Source: a virus. Taken from it: DNA of 61,570 bases. The position numbers were made by a program, and so were the translations under genes. The notes beneath the pieces are model-generated. The model did no database searches, was not told the DNA's origin, and saw nothing but the letters and a program-made list of their open reading frames with translations. Shown here piece by piece: positions 30,359-40,212 of this stretch; position 1 is the first letter of the stretch, and each line of letters starts with the position of its first letter. The DNA lies in IMG/VR virus record IMGVR_UViG_2162886015_000002, positions 1 to 61,570 of that record. One strand, 5' to 3'.

Positions 30359-30568
30359 TCAGGAAATCGAAACGATCCCGCCATTGTTCCAAAGGACTCC
30401 AGATTGCGCGGGGAGCGTGGTAGGCAGCGCAACGAGTGCCGACATAATGAAGGTCGCCATCTGCGCTGGTGTAGCCGCTACCGCAACACCGCTCTGCGAC
30501 ATGAAAATCAGATCGAACCGCCCAATCTGCGCGGCACCCGGAAACTGATCAAGTTGCTTGGTGCTCAT
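30359..30568 (-). CDS. Small fibre-related protein
   Basis: 69 residues. Starts MSTKQLDQFPGAAQIG and ends LPAQSGVLWNNGGIVSIS, nearly the same end as the larger fibre-like protein. The shared end may be an assembly or attachment tag. Flanked by terminators on both sides. Confidence 0.6.
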   Translation of the reverse strand: MSTKQLDQFPGAAQIGRFDLIFMSQSGVAVAATPAQMATFIMSALVALPTTLPAQSGVLWNNGGIVSIS

Positions 30569-30583
30569 TGGCTCACCAAAAAG

Positions 30584-30606
30584 AAAAGCCGCCCAAAGGG
30601 GCGGCT
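30584..30606 (-). terminator. Intrinsic terminator between fibre genes
   Basis: AGCCGCCC and GGGCGGCT around a 4-base loop, with TTTTCTTTTT on the minus strand. Confidence 0.8.
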
Positions 30607-30626
30607 ATTGAACTGGTTTCCGGCTG

Positions 30627-31943
30627 TTACTTGCCGACGGCGCGCCATGAAAATGGCACGGTCTTATTGAATGTCGTGTATCCCAGACAGTCTCCGACGG
30701 CGTTAAATCCAGTCGTGGAGGGTGCTCCGTTGCATCCGAAGACGGGATAACCACCGATAGACGAATTTGCTGTCCCCAGGCAATTACCCGTCACCGCATA
30801 GCAGCCGCTTGCGAATGCAACGGGAAAGGTGATGCTGACGCTCGCCGAACTCACCCCCGACGAGGGAAGGGTTCCAGTACCCCATTGCTCGATCGATCCG
30901 TCGGGCATCTTGCGCCAGCCATTCGCGCTCAGCGAGGAGGGGAATTGACCGAGGTTGACTGCGTGGCTTGGTTGGGAGCCAGCCGGAATTTGCAGCGCGC
31001 CACCGGTGCTCTCAAGCAGCACCCACGAGCTGATGTTCGCCTTCCACATCACGATGCATTTGCTGCCCGCGACGATCTCGCTGCCTTGCAGCGCCAGATG
31101 TGCGCCACCCACGATCGGCTGTGCGGCGACGCCATTCGGTGCGAAGGTCGACGCACCGGTGTTCGCGAACGCGGCTTGAAACTCCAGCGTCATGCCATCG
31201 ACGAGGGACGTGACGGCAGGCGCGTAGTTCACCGCATACGCGTTTGCCGCTCCGCCGTCGACTGCGTACGTGAATACATTGCCCTGAATGGCCTGCAGCA
31301 GACTGCCGCCGAGCAGCGGCGCGCCGCCGTACGCGCTGATGTTGCCGCTGGTGATGGTGGTCTGGCCGTATGCAACGGTCACTACCGCCAGACCAAAAAA
31401 ACCGCTGTCCGGGGCCGGTGTAGTCTGGCTGCCGGTGGTCGCCGGCGTCCCAGCCTTCACCTGTAATTGGACCGTGTCCTGCCGCGTCGTGTAGTTGGCG
31501 TTGCCGTTGCCATTCGGTCCGGAGAATGGCTGGCTCGGATTCGTCGCGTTGTAGTAGGGCAGCACGATCGCATTGATGTCCTGCTCTTCGAACGCCGCTT
31601 CAACCAGGTAGTTGACCGACTGTCCAGACGTGGACGGGGCGGGACATGACAGGGTCGTCGACGTGTTGATGATCCCCTGCTTGACGATCAAATCCGTCGT
31701 GTCGGCAGGAAGCGTCGAGTATTGCAGTGGATCGGTCTCCTGCAACGAGTACACGCGTCCCGGGCCGACCATGACGTTGAGGGCGGCCGGCGTCGTCGGT
31801 GTGCATGCGAAACCGCTCGCGATGGTCGATGTGCCAAACAGTTCTTGGGCAAGCATGCCCAGAGCTGTCATGACAGATCGATTCGTGTTCAGAAGATCAA
31901 CAGAGCGCGGAATCGCAGCGGGGTAGACTAGGACTCGGTCCAA
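30627..31943 (-). CDS. Tail fibre
   Basis: 438 residues. The N-terminus (MDRVLVYPAAIPRSVDLL) is likely baseplate-attached. The C-terminal domain WRKMPDGSIEQWGTG followed by FPVAFASGCYAV is the gp53-like fibre tip found in many myoviruses and prophages. It lies directly after the last baseplate gene. It should mediate host recognition. Confidence 0.82.
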   Translation of the reverse strand: MDRVLVYPAAIPRSVDLLNTNRSVMTALGMLAQELFGTSTIASGFACTPTTPAALNVMVGPGRVYSLQETDPLQYSTLPADTTDLIVKQGIINTSTTLSCPAPSTSGQSVNYLVEAAFEEQDINAIVLPYYNATNPSQPFSGPNGNGNANYTTRQDTVQLQVKAGTPATTGSQTTPAPDSGFFGLAVVTVAYGQTTITSGNISAYGGAPLLGGSLLQAIQGNVFTYAVDGGAANAYAVNYAPAVTSLVDGMTLEFQAAFANTGASTFAPNGVAAQPIVGGAHLALQGSEIVAGSKCIVMWKANISSWVLLESTGGALQIPAGSQPSHAVNLGQFPSSLSANGWRKMPDGSIEQWGTGTLPSSGVSSASVSITFPVAFASGCYAVTGNCLGTANSSIGGYPVFGCNGAPSTTGFNAVGDCLGYTTFNKTVPFSWRAVGK

Positions 31944-31957
31944 GGTGACGCTCCAAT

Positions 31958-31983
31958 AAAAAAGCCCCGCTCGCGGCGGGGCT
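31958..31983 (-). terminator. Intrinsic terminator between baseplate and fibre genes
   Basis: AGCCCCGC and GCGGGGCT with a 5-base loop, with a T tract on the minus strand. Confidence 0.8.
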
Positions 31984-32001
31984 CGGTATGCAATGGGATG
32001 T

Positions 32002-32796
32002 CTACTGGTAGACGATGTAGTCGCTTTCGCTGTCGATCACGAAGGCGCCTGTGTCGGTCACGACTGCATTGGCTGGTATCGGTGGGACCGGGAACGCTGG
32101 CGGGTAGTAACTGGGCGGTGTTGGAACGACTGGCGGCCAACTCTGGATCCGCACCCATACCTGCACCCCTAAAGGGTGCGTCGCTGCAATCGCGGCATAG
32201 ATCGCCGAATCCGGGGCGACTCCTGCATACATCGTGTCGCTAATGTATTCAGCCTGGCTGCCCGTGTCGTAGGCGCCTGTCGGGATGTCGTAACCCGCAA
32301 TCAGCGGGATGCCTTGACCTGTAGGCCGATATGCGACGACGAAGGCCTGCGCCACCAGAATGTCGCCATAACCACCGCCGACGTCATATCCCACACCGCC
32401 GACGTCATACCCACCAGTGTCCGATGGATTCCAGGGTTCGAAGATGACCGGCGCATGTCCGGTAAGCAGCGTCAGGACACTGACCATGTCTCCGCGCGTC
32501 GGGCCATTGACGAACAGGCTTGCCAATATGCGCGCGCGAAATGCGTCATCGGTTTCGCCGAATGTCCGCGGCAGCGTCGTGCCGAAAAAGTCATTCGAGA
32601 TCAGGTCTAGATAGCCGTCCGTGGCCGTCTTGATGCGCGTTTGCAGCGATGCATAGGTGATCTGCGCGTAGATCGTCGAAAGCGCCCATGCAGGCCCCTG
32701 CAAGGTCGCATCGAAGTTCGGGGAACTCTGGAACCATGACGCCGGAATCTGGGCTTTCAGGCGGCTGAAAAAGTCGGCTTGATCTCCGATTGCCAT
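32002..32796 (-). CDS. Baseplate protein, gpI-like
   Basis: 264 residues. The first half (LDLISNDFFGTTLPRTFGET) matches phage tail/baseplate gpI-type proteins. GGYDVGGVGYDVGGGYGD is a small repeat. The end is Pro-rich (PSYYPPAFPVPPIPA). It links the baseplate to the fibre. Confidence 0.7.
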   Translation of the reverse strand: MAIGDQADFFSRLKAQIPASWFQSSPNFDATLQGPAWALSTIYAQITYASLQTRIKTATDGYLDLISNDFFGTTLPRTFGETDDAFRARILASLFVNGPTRGDMVSVLTLLTGHAPVIFEPWNPSDTGGYDVGGVGYDVGGGYGDILVAQAFVVAYRPTGQGIPLIAGYDIPTGAYDTGSQAEYISDTMYAGVAPDSAIYAAIAATHPLGVQVWVRIQSWPPVVPTPPSYYPPAFPVPPIPANAVVTDTGAFVIDSESDYIVYQ

Positions 32797-32797
32797 A

Positions 32798-33910
32798 TCA
32801 GTTTACCGTCACCGACCCTGAGACCACGTTTTGTTGTGCTGTCACCGTTAGATCGGCGCCAACCCCGTTGATGGTGAGTCCGGTCGCCGTTGCTACGCCG
32901 GTCACGCCGTAGATCACGGAATAGATCCGCGTCCACGAAAGCGTCTGCCCAATCGCAAGTCCGGCGATGTAGTTCTGGATCGCCGTCTGCACCGCGGCGG
33001 CTACAGTGAGGTGCGTGTACGTTGGCTGCACCGTGACGGTGACGACGATGTTGGCCGTGATGGGCACCGAGCCGAACACGTTGAACATGATGCCCAACGG
33101 GCGCACCGCGGCGACTGCGGCCGTAACCGCCGAGATGTTGCCGCTCGTCGGCGGGTTGATCACGAGGTAGAAATAGCCGCCCTGCGGCGTGCCGTTGTAC
33201 AGGAAGTACTCGGTCAGCGTGTATTGGATATTGAGGCTCAGGTTGGCGATCGCGGACGCCACAGACGAGGCGATGCCCTGTTTCAAGCCCTGCACGTACA
33301 GAGCGAACCTGGCCTGCAATGCCGTGTCAGACTCGACATTCACGCCGTTTTCATAGGCCAGCGCATTGGTAACCGTATCAACGCCGACGATCGCGGTCGA
33401 AATGGTCGTGATCGCGTTGGCGTTGACATTGCCCTGTATGCCAGCGTTGATCGCCTCGACCGTGGCAGTCGCAGAAGCCGTTCCGGCCGGAATGACGTAG
33501 GCATTCGCTGAAACGCTCCACGTCGGCTGCGTAGTGTCGGCGATGACGATGAACGGCTGCGTGCCGTCACTCGTCAACAGCATGTCGCCAGGCTGGATGA
33601 TGGCCTGCTGCGTCGGCGTGAAGCGCGAGAATGTGACCTGCCCAGTCGACGGAATGGCGGGCTGCCGCGGCGGCAAGCCGAAATCCGCGACGAATGTGTC
33701 GATGTCGTTCCCGGTCGACGTCGACAGGCGCGTGGTAGCCAGCAACGAGATGACCAGAGACTGAAGCCACATCGCTACAGCGGCCACGGCTTCTACTCGC
33801 GCCAGCTCGAGCGAGCCGATGACAAACGAGATGATGGCTGTCGTCGCCGCTTGGATCGCTGCAACCTGCTGCTGGACGATCGTCGTGAAGCTTTGCTGGT
33901 TAAGAGCCAT
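32798..33910 (-). CDS. Baseplate J-like protein
   Basis: 370 residues. NDIDTFVADFGLPPRQPA near the start and ENGVNVESDTALQARFALY in the middle are the conserved J/gp47 motifs. It forms the baseplate wedge of contractile tails. Overlaps the gp25/W-like gene by 11 bases. Confidence 0.85.
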   Translation of the reverse strand: MALNQQSFTTIVQQQVAAIQAATTAIISFVIGSLELARVEAVAAVAMWLQSLVISLLATTRLSTSTGNDIDTFVADFGLPPRQPAIPSTGQVTFSRFTPTQQAIIQPGDMLLTSDGTQPFIVIADTTQPTWSVSANAYVIPAGTASATATVEAINAGIQGNVNANAITTISTAIVGVDTVTNALAYENGVNVESDTALQARFALYVQGLKQGIASSVASAIANLSLNIQYTLTEYFLYNGTPQGGYFYLVINPPTSGNISAVTAAVAAVRPLGIMFNVFGSVPITANIVVTVTVQPTYTHLTVAAAVQTAIQNYIAGLAIGQTLSWTRIYSVIYGVTGVATATGLTINGVGADLTVTAQQNVVSGSVTVN

Positions 33911-34286
33911 ATGCAGGGACGTTGAAGTTCAGGGTCTGCGGCACGCCCGTGGGCGCGTAGATGTAATTGATCGCGGCGCTTAGCAGACCCGTCGCGTCAG
34001 CCTGATAGGTAATGGTTGGAGGTGGCTGTTTCTGCACATCGGGCTCGACCATCACGACGCTGAAAATCAACGACTTGATCAGCGCGTACTCTTCGACGGA
34101 TAAGGCGCGGCCAACAAAGCGCCCCAGTCCCGCGCCGTACGTCGGATGCCAGATGTACGTGCCTGGCGGTGTCAGGAGAGCGCGGATAATGCGCTGGTTC
34201 AATTCCGTCACGCCGCTCGCAATCGAGCTGCTCCCCGAGGCCGAGAACTGAGTGTCTTGGCCCCACCAGTGGAATTCGTCGCTCAT
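33900..34286 (-). CDS. Baseplate wedge protein, gpW/gp25-like
   Basis: 128 residues. LNQRIIRALLTPPGTYIW and PTYGAGLGRFVG match gp25/GPW-type wedge proteins. It sits between spike and J genes as in other contractile-tail phages. Confidence 0.78.
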   Translation of the reverse strand: MSDEFHWWGQDTQFSASGSSSIASGVTELNQRIIRALLTPPGTYIWHPTYGAGLGRFVGRALSVEEYALIKSLIFSVVMVEPDVQKQPPPTITYQADATGLLSAAINYIYAPTGVPQTLNFNVPAYGS

Positions 34287-34289
34287 GGT

Positions 34290-34937
34290 TTAGGTCGGCG
34301 GGTTCGTTTGATTCCCAGCCCCGTTTTCGAGGTGGGTATGGCCGTGAACGCTCTTGCCTTCGGCGATCACGTCATTCGTGACGGTGAGCGGACCTTCCAT
34401 CGCAGCGTTGCCGCCGTGCGGCCCTTGACCTTGCGTCATCTGGCCGTCGACCTCGACCTCAGGCGCAGAGTGCGTGATCTGCGTGGTGGCAGTCAGGCCG
34501 ATGGTTTGCGTCGCCTGCAGCACGATCGTCTGCGCCGAGAAATACATTCCGGTCGCCGCATTGATGTTGATCGTCCCGTCGTTATTCAGCTTGATGTATG
34601 AGCCCTTACTGTCGACGATCGCCGCTTGTCCGGACTGAACGACGGGCGGCCGCGCCGAGTTGTTGAAGAAGCGCCCACCGACGACCGTCGCCTCGACGCG
34701 GCCGTCCATGAAGTCGAGCCGCACCGAATCGCCAATGCCCGGCCCGAACACTGCGCCGAAGTTGTTGCCAACCCACGGCGCCGCGAGTGGAATGAAGCCC
34801 GTCTCGTCGGTGAGGTTCGGCAGGATCAGCACCTTGACTGTGTAGTCGTTCGGGTTGTACGCACTGATCTGGCCGTATTTCGTGAACGTGAAGTTGCCCA
34901 TGAACTCGGACACGACCCGCTTGATGTGTTCGATCAT
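34290..34937 (-). CDS. Baseplate spike, gpV-like
   Basis: 215 residues. An OB-like start (GQISAYNPNDYTVKVLI) is followed by a triple-stranded beta region (YIKLNNDGTININAATG). The end HGHTHLENG has the HxH motif that holds iron at the tip of P2-type spikes. It pierces the outer membrane. Confidence 0.85.
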   Translation of the reverse strand: MIEHIKRVVSEFMGNFTFTKYGQISAYNPNDYTVKVLILPNLTDETGFIPLAAPWVGNNFGAVFGPGIGDSVRLDFMDGRVEATVVGGRFFNNSARPPVVQSGQAAIVDSKGSYIKLNNDGTININAATGMYFSAQTIVLQATQTIGLTATTQITHSAPEVEVDGQMTQGQGPHGGNAAMEGPLTVTNDVIAEGKSVHGHTHLENGAGNQTNPPT

Positions 34938-36052
34938 GAGAGCGTCACCGTTTGTGCATCCGTCACCGTCTTGCCGTGGACCGAGACTTCGAAGCGAGGC
35001 GGATCGACCTGAAACCGGCGCCGGATGCGCGCCGCTTCATAGGTCGTGTCGAATGGCGTGCCAGTACCCTGCACGACGACCGGCGTCCACGGATAGATGA
35101 TCGTGTCGCCCGGCAACTTGGCCGACATCTTCAGCTCGTGTTTGCTGATCTGGTCTAGCAGTTGCTGCGCCTTTGCATCGCACTGCGCCTGCGTCAGTCC
35201 AGTGAACGTGAAATCGTATTGCTGCAGTGTCTGCGCAAGGTTTGCATCGCGTTCCACACGCTTTGCGGTCTTGCTGGCGGTCGCGATCGACGTGTACACG
35301 GCGTTCTTCGCGCCGTGATAGCTGCGCACCCGCACAGAGACATCCTGCGCAAGCGTGAGGTCGTGTTCGAAATCGAGGCTTGTTGCGTTGGACGTCGGAT
35401 AGGGACGCTCCGTTGTCGGCGGGTCGTACTGGACCAGGTACGGTTGGTTAGATACCGCACTGCCGAACGTCCCGAAATACAGCGTGCGGCCCAGAACGAA
35501 GCATTGCAGCCCCTCGTGCTGCGCGAGATAGGTCAGCACCGACCACATCGGCTGCTGCCGGTGCAGGCTGACGTGGTCGAGCGTGAAGAAGTGCCCGACC
35601 AGATCAGTTGTTGCCTGCACGTTGGGCGTGAGCCCGACTTTCTGCGCAATGAACGTCGCAATCTGGCTCGCCGTCTGGTTCTGGAACTTGATGTCGATCT
35701 TCTGATCGGTCATCAACGACGTCAGGTCGCGGCCCGATAACGAAATTCCCAGCGTGGCCGCGTTGAGCCGGATCGAATCGATGCGAAAGGTCTGCAGCAG
35801 TGTCAGGTCCGAGGCCGAGTAGTTCTGCGGGTCTTTTGGGAAACCCACGTAGACGTCGACCAGAATCTCGGTCTGCTGCGTCCACCATGCCCAGTCCGCG
35901 AACACGGCAGGTACCTCGATGCGGATGGTCCCCGCCTCGTTGATCCCGTTGTGTTCGCATTCCCAACTGCTCCAGTCGATCACCTTCGAACCCACCTTCA
36001 GGATCGCACGCGGGGCAACGAGCGATCCTGTAGTCGGGAGGGTATTGATCAT
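34934..36052 (-). CDS. Baseplate hub, gpD/gp27-like
   Basis: 372 residues. AKLPGDTIIYPWTPVVVQG and FQVDPPRFEVSVHG fit late-control gpD-type hub proteins; MWSVLTYLAQHEGLQCFV is also typical. Coupled by ATGA to the spike gene. Confidence 0.75.
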   Translation of the reverse strand: MINTLPTTGSLVAPRAILKVGSKVIDWSSWECEHNGINEAGTIRIEVPAVFADWAWWTQQTEILVDVYVGFPKDPQNYSASDLTLLQTFRIDSIRLNAATLGISLSGRDLTSLMTDQKIDIKFQNQTASQIATFIAQKVGLTPNVQATTDLVGHFFTLDHVSLHRQQPMWSVLTYLAQHEGLQCFVLGRTLYFGTFGSAVSNQPYLVQYDPPTTERPYPTSNATSLDFEHDLTLAQDVSVRVRSYHGAKNAVYTSIATASKTAKRVERDANLAQTLQQYDFTFTGLTQAQCDAKAQQLLDQISKHELKMSAKLPGDTIIYPWTPVVVQGTGTPFDTTYEAARIRRRFQVDPPRFEVSVHGKTVTDAQTVTLS

Positions 36053-37059
36053 GCCGGGATGGTCAGGGTGTTAATGCCGGTGAGCACCGGATCGGTGATG
36101 CCGTTGGCTGCAGCAATGTCGGTCCAACGGGTCGCATCGCCGTACTGCTGCGATGCAATCGTGTACAGGTCGCCGCCACCGACGGTGATCGTCTTTGCGC
36201 TGGTCGGCGTCGAGACGAGCGGCATATTCACCTGCATGCGCGCGCAGATGCTGCGCAGTTCATACAACTCCGGTAACTGGACGGCAGAATTGACGGACGC
36301 CAGAGTCTGGTAGATTGCAGTCGGCGCCGGGATGCCGGGCAATACACCCGAACCCGAAGCCAGAATGCCTTCTGCGTTACTGATGAGGTACTGCACGTGC
36401 GACGCCACCGCGGCAAGCGGTGCCGTTGCGGATGCCACGGCGCTCGCCACGGTATTGACGACCTGATCGGCACAATTCGCCACGCCCGCGATGAAGGATG
36501 TGACTGCCTTCAGGCCGTTCGCGATCGGCTGCGCTGCCGCACTGATCGAACTCATCGCGCTCTGCAGCGTGCCCACCAAGCCATTCAGCGTCGAATCACC
36601 GACGCAGTTCGAGAGCGTGCCCATGCGCGCCATGTCGGTTGCGAGAGACTGCGCCGGCGTGACGGCCGGCACTGAATCGACGGTCGCCGTCTGGTCCTCG
36701 ATTACCTCGAAGCTGATCGAGTAGGGGATCTTGAACGGCTTCTCGTAGTCGGCATGGAACTGATGCACGACCACCTGATACCGCAGCGCATCCCACGACA
36801 GGGTGCATTGCAGACCTTCGCGGCGTACCGAGTCGAGGAAGCGCGCTCGCGAGAGTGCCGACGTGTACAGAAACCAGCCAGACCACGAAAGGGGATCATC
36901 GTCGGCGCCGATCGCGTTGATCCTGCGCCGGCCGCCGACCATCTTCTGCACGTCGAGCAACTGCGAACCGCCGAACCGAATCTTCTCGGGCACTTCTGCG
37001 TCCTGAAACACGAAGGAACCGTTCGGCGTGTCCAGAGTGAGGGTTGCGAACGTGTTCAT
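36049..37059 (-). CDS. Tail/baseplate protein with C-terminal LysM
   Basis: 336 residues. The N-terminal domain (VPEKIRFGGSQLLDVQKMVGG) is typical of proteins placed between tape measure and hub. The C-terminal 50 residues (DLYTIASQQYGDATRW, ending GINTLTIPA) are a LysM peptidoglycan-binding motif, as in gpX/gp53-like proteins. It probably initiates the tail tube on the hub. Confidence 0.75.
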   Translation of the reverse strand: MNTFATLTLDTPNGSFVFQDAEVPEKIRFGGSQLLDVQKMVGGRRRINAIGADDDPLSWSGWFLYTSALSRARFLDSVRREGLQCTLSWDALRYQVVVHQFHADYEKPFKIPYSISFEVIEDQTATVDSVPAVTPAQSLATDMARMGTLSNCVGDSTLNGLVGTLQSAMSSISAAAQPIANGLKAVTSFIAGVANCADQVVNTVASAVASATAPLAAVASHVQYLISNAEGILASGSGVLPGIPAPTAIYQTLASVNSAVQLPELYELRSICARMQVNMPLVSTPTSAKTITVGGGDLYTIASQQYGDATRWTDIAAANGITDPVLTGINTLTIPA

Positions 37060-39083
37060 CAGTACATCCCCATACCCGGACTGTACGGCGCAGACTCAGG
37101 ATTGAAACCGGTTGGCCCGGTCCCCTTCGGCGGAATCAGCTTCGTCGAGATCTCGTGGCTATCCACGTAGAAGTGGTTATGAATCGCCTGCCCGAGTGAG
37201 CCCCACGGTGCTACTGGCTTCGTGACGTTGCCGCCAGCCGGTCCACCGCCTGCAACACCCTGAAAGAAGTCCAGTTGCTGGCCCGGGTTCATCTTCGACG
37301 CCGCGGAATCCATTGCGCGCTGGATCATGTAGCCGATCCCACCCACGATCAGGGCACCTACCGCGATCGTGCCGCCTGCAGCAGCCAGCGCCGCGACGCC
37401 AATCTGTTCGCCGGTGATGGCAGTAGCTGCCTGCGCGAGCAGGGTGCCTGCACCTGAGACCAGATACTTCGACAGTCCGATGACGCCTTTTTCGACGAAT
37501 CCGGCTGCGCCCTTGGCACCTTTCCATGCACCCATGCCCGCGACTGCGGCACCGAACAGCAGACCGAAGTCGAGACCGGCACCGAGCACCGGGTGATTCT
37601 TCGTGAAGTCGGCCGTACTAGAGAAGAACGACCCAGCGCCGCTTAAGGCCGAGTTGACCGGCCCCATCAGCGTAGCCGTGCCGTTCATCAGCGTGATATT
37701 GGCGTTGGCGATGGTCTGGTCAGCGAGTCCCACCGTGCTGACCTGCTGCATCATGCGGCCCACATCCATCGGCGCTTGCGAGAAGTTCTTCAGGTCCGCT
37801 AGCGCATGCAGGTTGCCGATCGTCGAATCCTCGCTGAAGAACGAAGCGCCGCGCTGACCCTGCGTACCGAAAGCCATCTTCAGCAACGCATTGAACTTCA
37901 GCGGCTCCATCTTCTCGCGATCGGCTGCGAGGATGGCGACCTCTTTCATGAGGTCCATGCTGCCGTTCGCATAGAACTGCGACTGGTTGCCCTTATACAA
38001 ACCCAGATCCTGCAGTGCCTCGTTCTGCTTCTTGTTCGAAAACAGCCCGCTGCCCAGCGTATTCGGCAGGGCATTGGAGGCCATTGCATTAAGCCACGTG
38101 CCGCTCTTCGTGTTCATGATGCCGCCCTGCATCATTGTGGCGACGAGCAGCATCACATCGCTCGAATTCGCGCCAGCGGCGTGCAGTGATGGCAGGGCAT
38201 AACTGGCGGCGCGCGCGATCTGGCCCAGCGACGCGTGCGAAGTGAGTGACGCCTGCAGCATCGACTCATACAGCGGCTCGGCCTGCTTCGGGTCATACGC
38301 ACCAGCCATGTGCGACAGGCCGATAAACGCCGTCGTCGCCTCAGGCATCGAGACGCCTTTCAGCTTCGACTCCAGTGCGATGTACGGCATCGCGAAGTCG
38401 AGCATCTCCTTCTGCTTGGCGGCAGATAGCGTGCGCATGAGTCGCGCGCCTTCGAGCATCGAGTCGCCGAACGGCTCGATCTTGCCGCCAGTCGCCCATG
38501 CGTATTTGCCCGCATAGGCCATTTCGCGGCTGCGCAGGTCTTCGATGTTGCCCTGCCACTGATCGAACGGAACCTGTGCAGTTGCCACCGACTTCACGTT
38601 CGCATCGGCGAGACGGGCGTTTTCGTACACGCCGTACAGCATCCCGGCGGTTGCAACACCGGCGCCGGTCGCGACGCGGCCGCCGCTTGGCTCTGAAGAT
38701 GAACCGCTACCCGAACCGCCACCACCGGGGCGATAACCACCGCCGCCTCCGGGCGTGCGCATGCCATTGGCCTCGGCACGGGCCGCAGCCATGTTGCGCG
38801 CGAGGTCGCCGCTGCTGGCAGCCATCGTGTCGAGCACGTAGCTGGCGCGCGTGAGACTGCCAGCGCTCTCGCCGAGAGCAGTTGCCGCAGCTGCGGCCTT
38901 TTCGAAGTTGCGGGCCATGCCAGCGCCGGCCGTGGACGCCTTGCGTGCGTTTTCGGCAAACGCGAGCATCGATGCGTTGGCCTTGTCAGCCCACTCAACA
39001 ATAAGCATCAGCTGGCTGCTGACGTTGTCTTTGAGTGTCGCGGTGACGCCGATCTCGTATGCGTTCAGCATGGGGCTCGCCAT
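37059..39083 (-). CDS. Tape measure protein
   Basis: 674 residues. It starts LNAYEIGVTATLKDNVSS with a helical, Ala-rich first part, a Gly-rich linker near residues 108-128, and hydrophobic segments near 510-600. It sets tail length. Its short length predicts a tail of around 100 nm by the usual rule of about 1.5 angstrom per residue. ATG 39071 is an alternative start. The start overlaps the end of an HNH gene. Confidence 0.85.
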   Translation of the reverse strand: MASPMLNAYEIGVTATLKDNVSSQLMLIVEWADKANASMLAFAENARKASTAGAGMARNFEKAAAAATALGESAGSLTRASYVLDTMAASSGDLARNMAAARAEANGMRTPGGGGGYRPGGGGSGSGSSSEPSGGRVATGAGVATAGMLYGVYENARLADANVKSVATAQVPFDQWQGNIEDLRSREMAYAGKYAWATGGKIEPFGDSMLEGARLMRTLSAAKQKEMLDFAMPYIALESKLKGVSMPEATTAFIGLSHMAGAYDPKQAEPLYESMLQASLTSHASLGQIARAASYALPSLHAAGANSSDVMLLVATMMQGGIMNTKSGTWLNAMASNALPNTLGSGLFSNKKQNEALQDLGLYKGNQSQFYANGSMDLMKEVAILAADREKMEPLKFNALLKMAFGTQGQRGASFFSEDSTIGNLHALADLKNFSQAPMDVGRMMQQVSTVGLADQTIANANITLMNGTATLMGPVNSALSGAGSFFSSTADFTKNHPVLGAGLDFGLLFGAAVAGMGAWKGAKGAAGFVEKGVIGLSKYLVSGAGTLLAQAATAITGEQIGVAALAAAGGTIAVGALIVGGIGYMIQRAMDSAASKMNPGQQLDFFQGVAGGGPAGGNVTKPVAPWGSLGQAIHNHFYVDSHEISTKLIPPKGTGPTGFNPESAPYSPGMGMY

Positions 39084-39556
39084 CCGTTATTGGCGAACTC
39101 GCCATGAAAATGTGTCGCCGCAGTACATCGCGCTGCGAATGCCTCTTCTGGGGTATCGAACAGCCCGAGGTACTTCACTTTCCGATTGACGCCGATCTGC
39201 GCACGCCATTTGCCGTGCCCTTTGTCAAACGTCACGCCCTTGAAGCCGCTTGTGTTCCGTTTGGATCGGACAGCATTTCGGCTGTTTTGCGTGTTGTTGC
39301 AGGGCCGCAGGTTCAAGCGCGTATTGTTCAGGCCGTTACCGTCTTCGTGGTCAGCCTGCTCGCTTCTATGCGTCAGGCCGAGAATGAACCTGTGCATGTA
39401 TACGTAGATAGAGCGGCCGTTCTCATCGGTAATGCGCGTGGCCGCGTAGAACGTGTCATTCGGCTTCACCGCGTGCCACTTATAGCGGCTCACGAGTGCG
39501 TAATCCTGGTCGTCAATGCGCGCGACGAGGCCGCGAGTCAGTGGTATCTCGATCAT
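39065..39556 (-). CDS. HNH endonuclease with AP2 domain (mobile)
   Basis: 163 residues. YMHRFILGLTHRSEQADHED and NNTRLNLR form the HNH core. TSGFKGVTFDKGHGKWRAQI is an AP2-type DNA-binding domain. It lies between the gp10-like gene and the tape measure gene, starting by ATGA overlap and ending inside the next gene. It is probably a free-standing homing endonuclease. A similar gene is at 55939-56556. Confidence 0.88.
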   Translation of the reverse strand: MIEIPLTRGLVARIDDQDYALVSRYKWHAVKPNDTFYAATRITDENGRSIYVYMHRFILGLTHRSEQADHEDGNGLNNTRLNLRPCNNTQNSRNAVRSKRNTSGFKGVTFDKGHGKWRAQIGVNRKVKYLGLFDTPEEAFAARCTAATHFHGEFANNGWRAPC

Positions 39557-40035
39557 TTTTTGCCTGCGAGAGTGTCTTCGACGGCTTGACCGACCAGATT
39601 GAGCACGACTTCAGTGTCGCGATAGAGCGCAGTGCCAAGCACTGGCCGTGGCGGAATGCCTTCGGGCGTGCCGAGTTCCTGATACACCATGATCGCGCTC
39701 TCGCTGCCGACCACGAATTCCTTTGGACCGGTCTCATGCTTGATGCTTTCGCGCAGGCCACCCTTTACCAGCAGTGGCGTGTTCTCGCCGGCATCGGGCG
39801 CCGCTTCACCGTCGACGATCGCCTGGATGTGCTGCTGCTTCGTCGCATCCTTCAGCTCGGCCCACGGTGTGAAATCGCCCATTTCCTCGCGCTGGTACTG
39901 GCCAAATTCAGCTACCGCGCTGGCCTGCACGATCAACGCGCTGGCTTCCATCGATGCGGCATATGCGACTTCGAGTTCAGCCGCCGCGCGCTCCATTGCC
40001 CGTGCGAAAGCGCCGAATGACTTGTAGGTCTTCAT
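39553..40035 (-). CDS. Tail completion/gp10-like protein
   Basis: 160 residues. MVYQELGTPEGIPPRPVLGTALYR resembles HK97 gp10-like and Mu gpG-like virion morphogenesis proteins. In most phages such a gene lies with the head-tail connectors. Here it is between chaperone and tape measure. ATG 40035 overlaps the stop of the frameshifted chaperone product. Confidence 0.6.
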   Translation of the reverse strand: MKTYKSFGAFARAMERAAAELEVAYAASMEASALIVQASAVAEFGQYQREEMGDFTPWAELKDATKQQHIQAIVDGEAAPDAGENTPLLVKGGLRESIKHETGPKEFVVGSESAIMVYQELGTPEGIPPRPVLGTALYRDTEVVLNLVGQAVEDTLAGKK

Positions 40036-40212
40036 TTCGGCTTTTCCCACTCTTCACGGGACCACGACCACTTGCGGCCTTCGAGTTCACCCACAGCAAC
40101 GCAGAAACCGAGCAGTTCAGCGCGTCGGAAACGTGTTGCCACGTCCCACGGGACACCGGCCTTAGTCAGCATCAGAACCTGACGTACGCCAGCGTCCCGG
40201 CTTATTTTTTTG
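40032..40212 (-). CDS. Frameshift extension of the tail assembly chaperone
   Basis: Read in the -1 frame from the slippery site, this gives about 58 residues: ISRDAGVRQVLMLTKAGV, then RAELLGFCVAVGELEG and WSREEWEKPK. That pattern is the usual C-terminal extension of the GT-type chaperone. It has no start codon of its own at the right place. Its TGA overlaps the next ATG. Confidence 0.75.
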
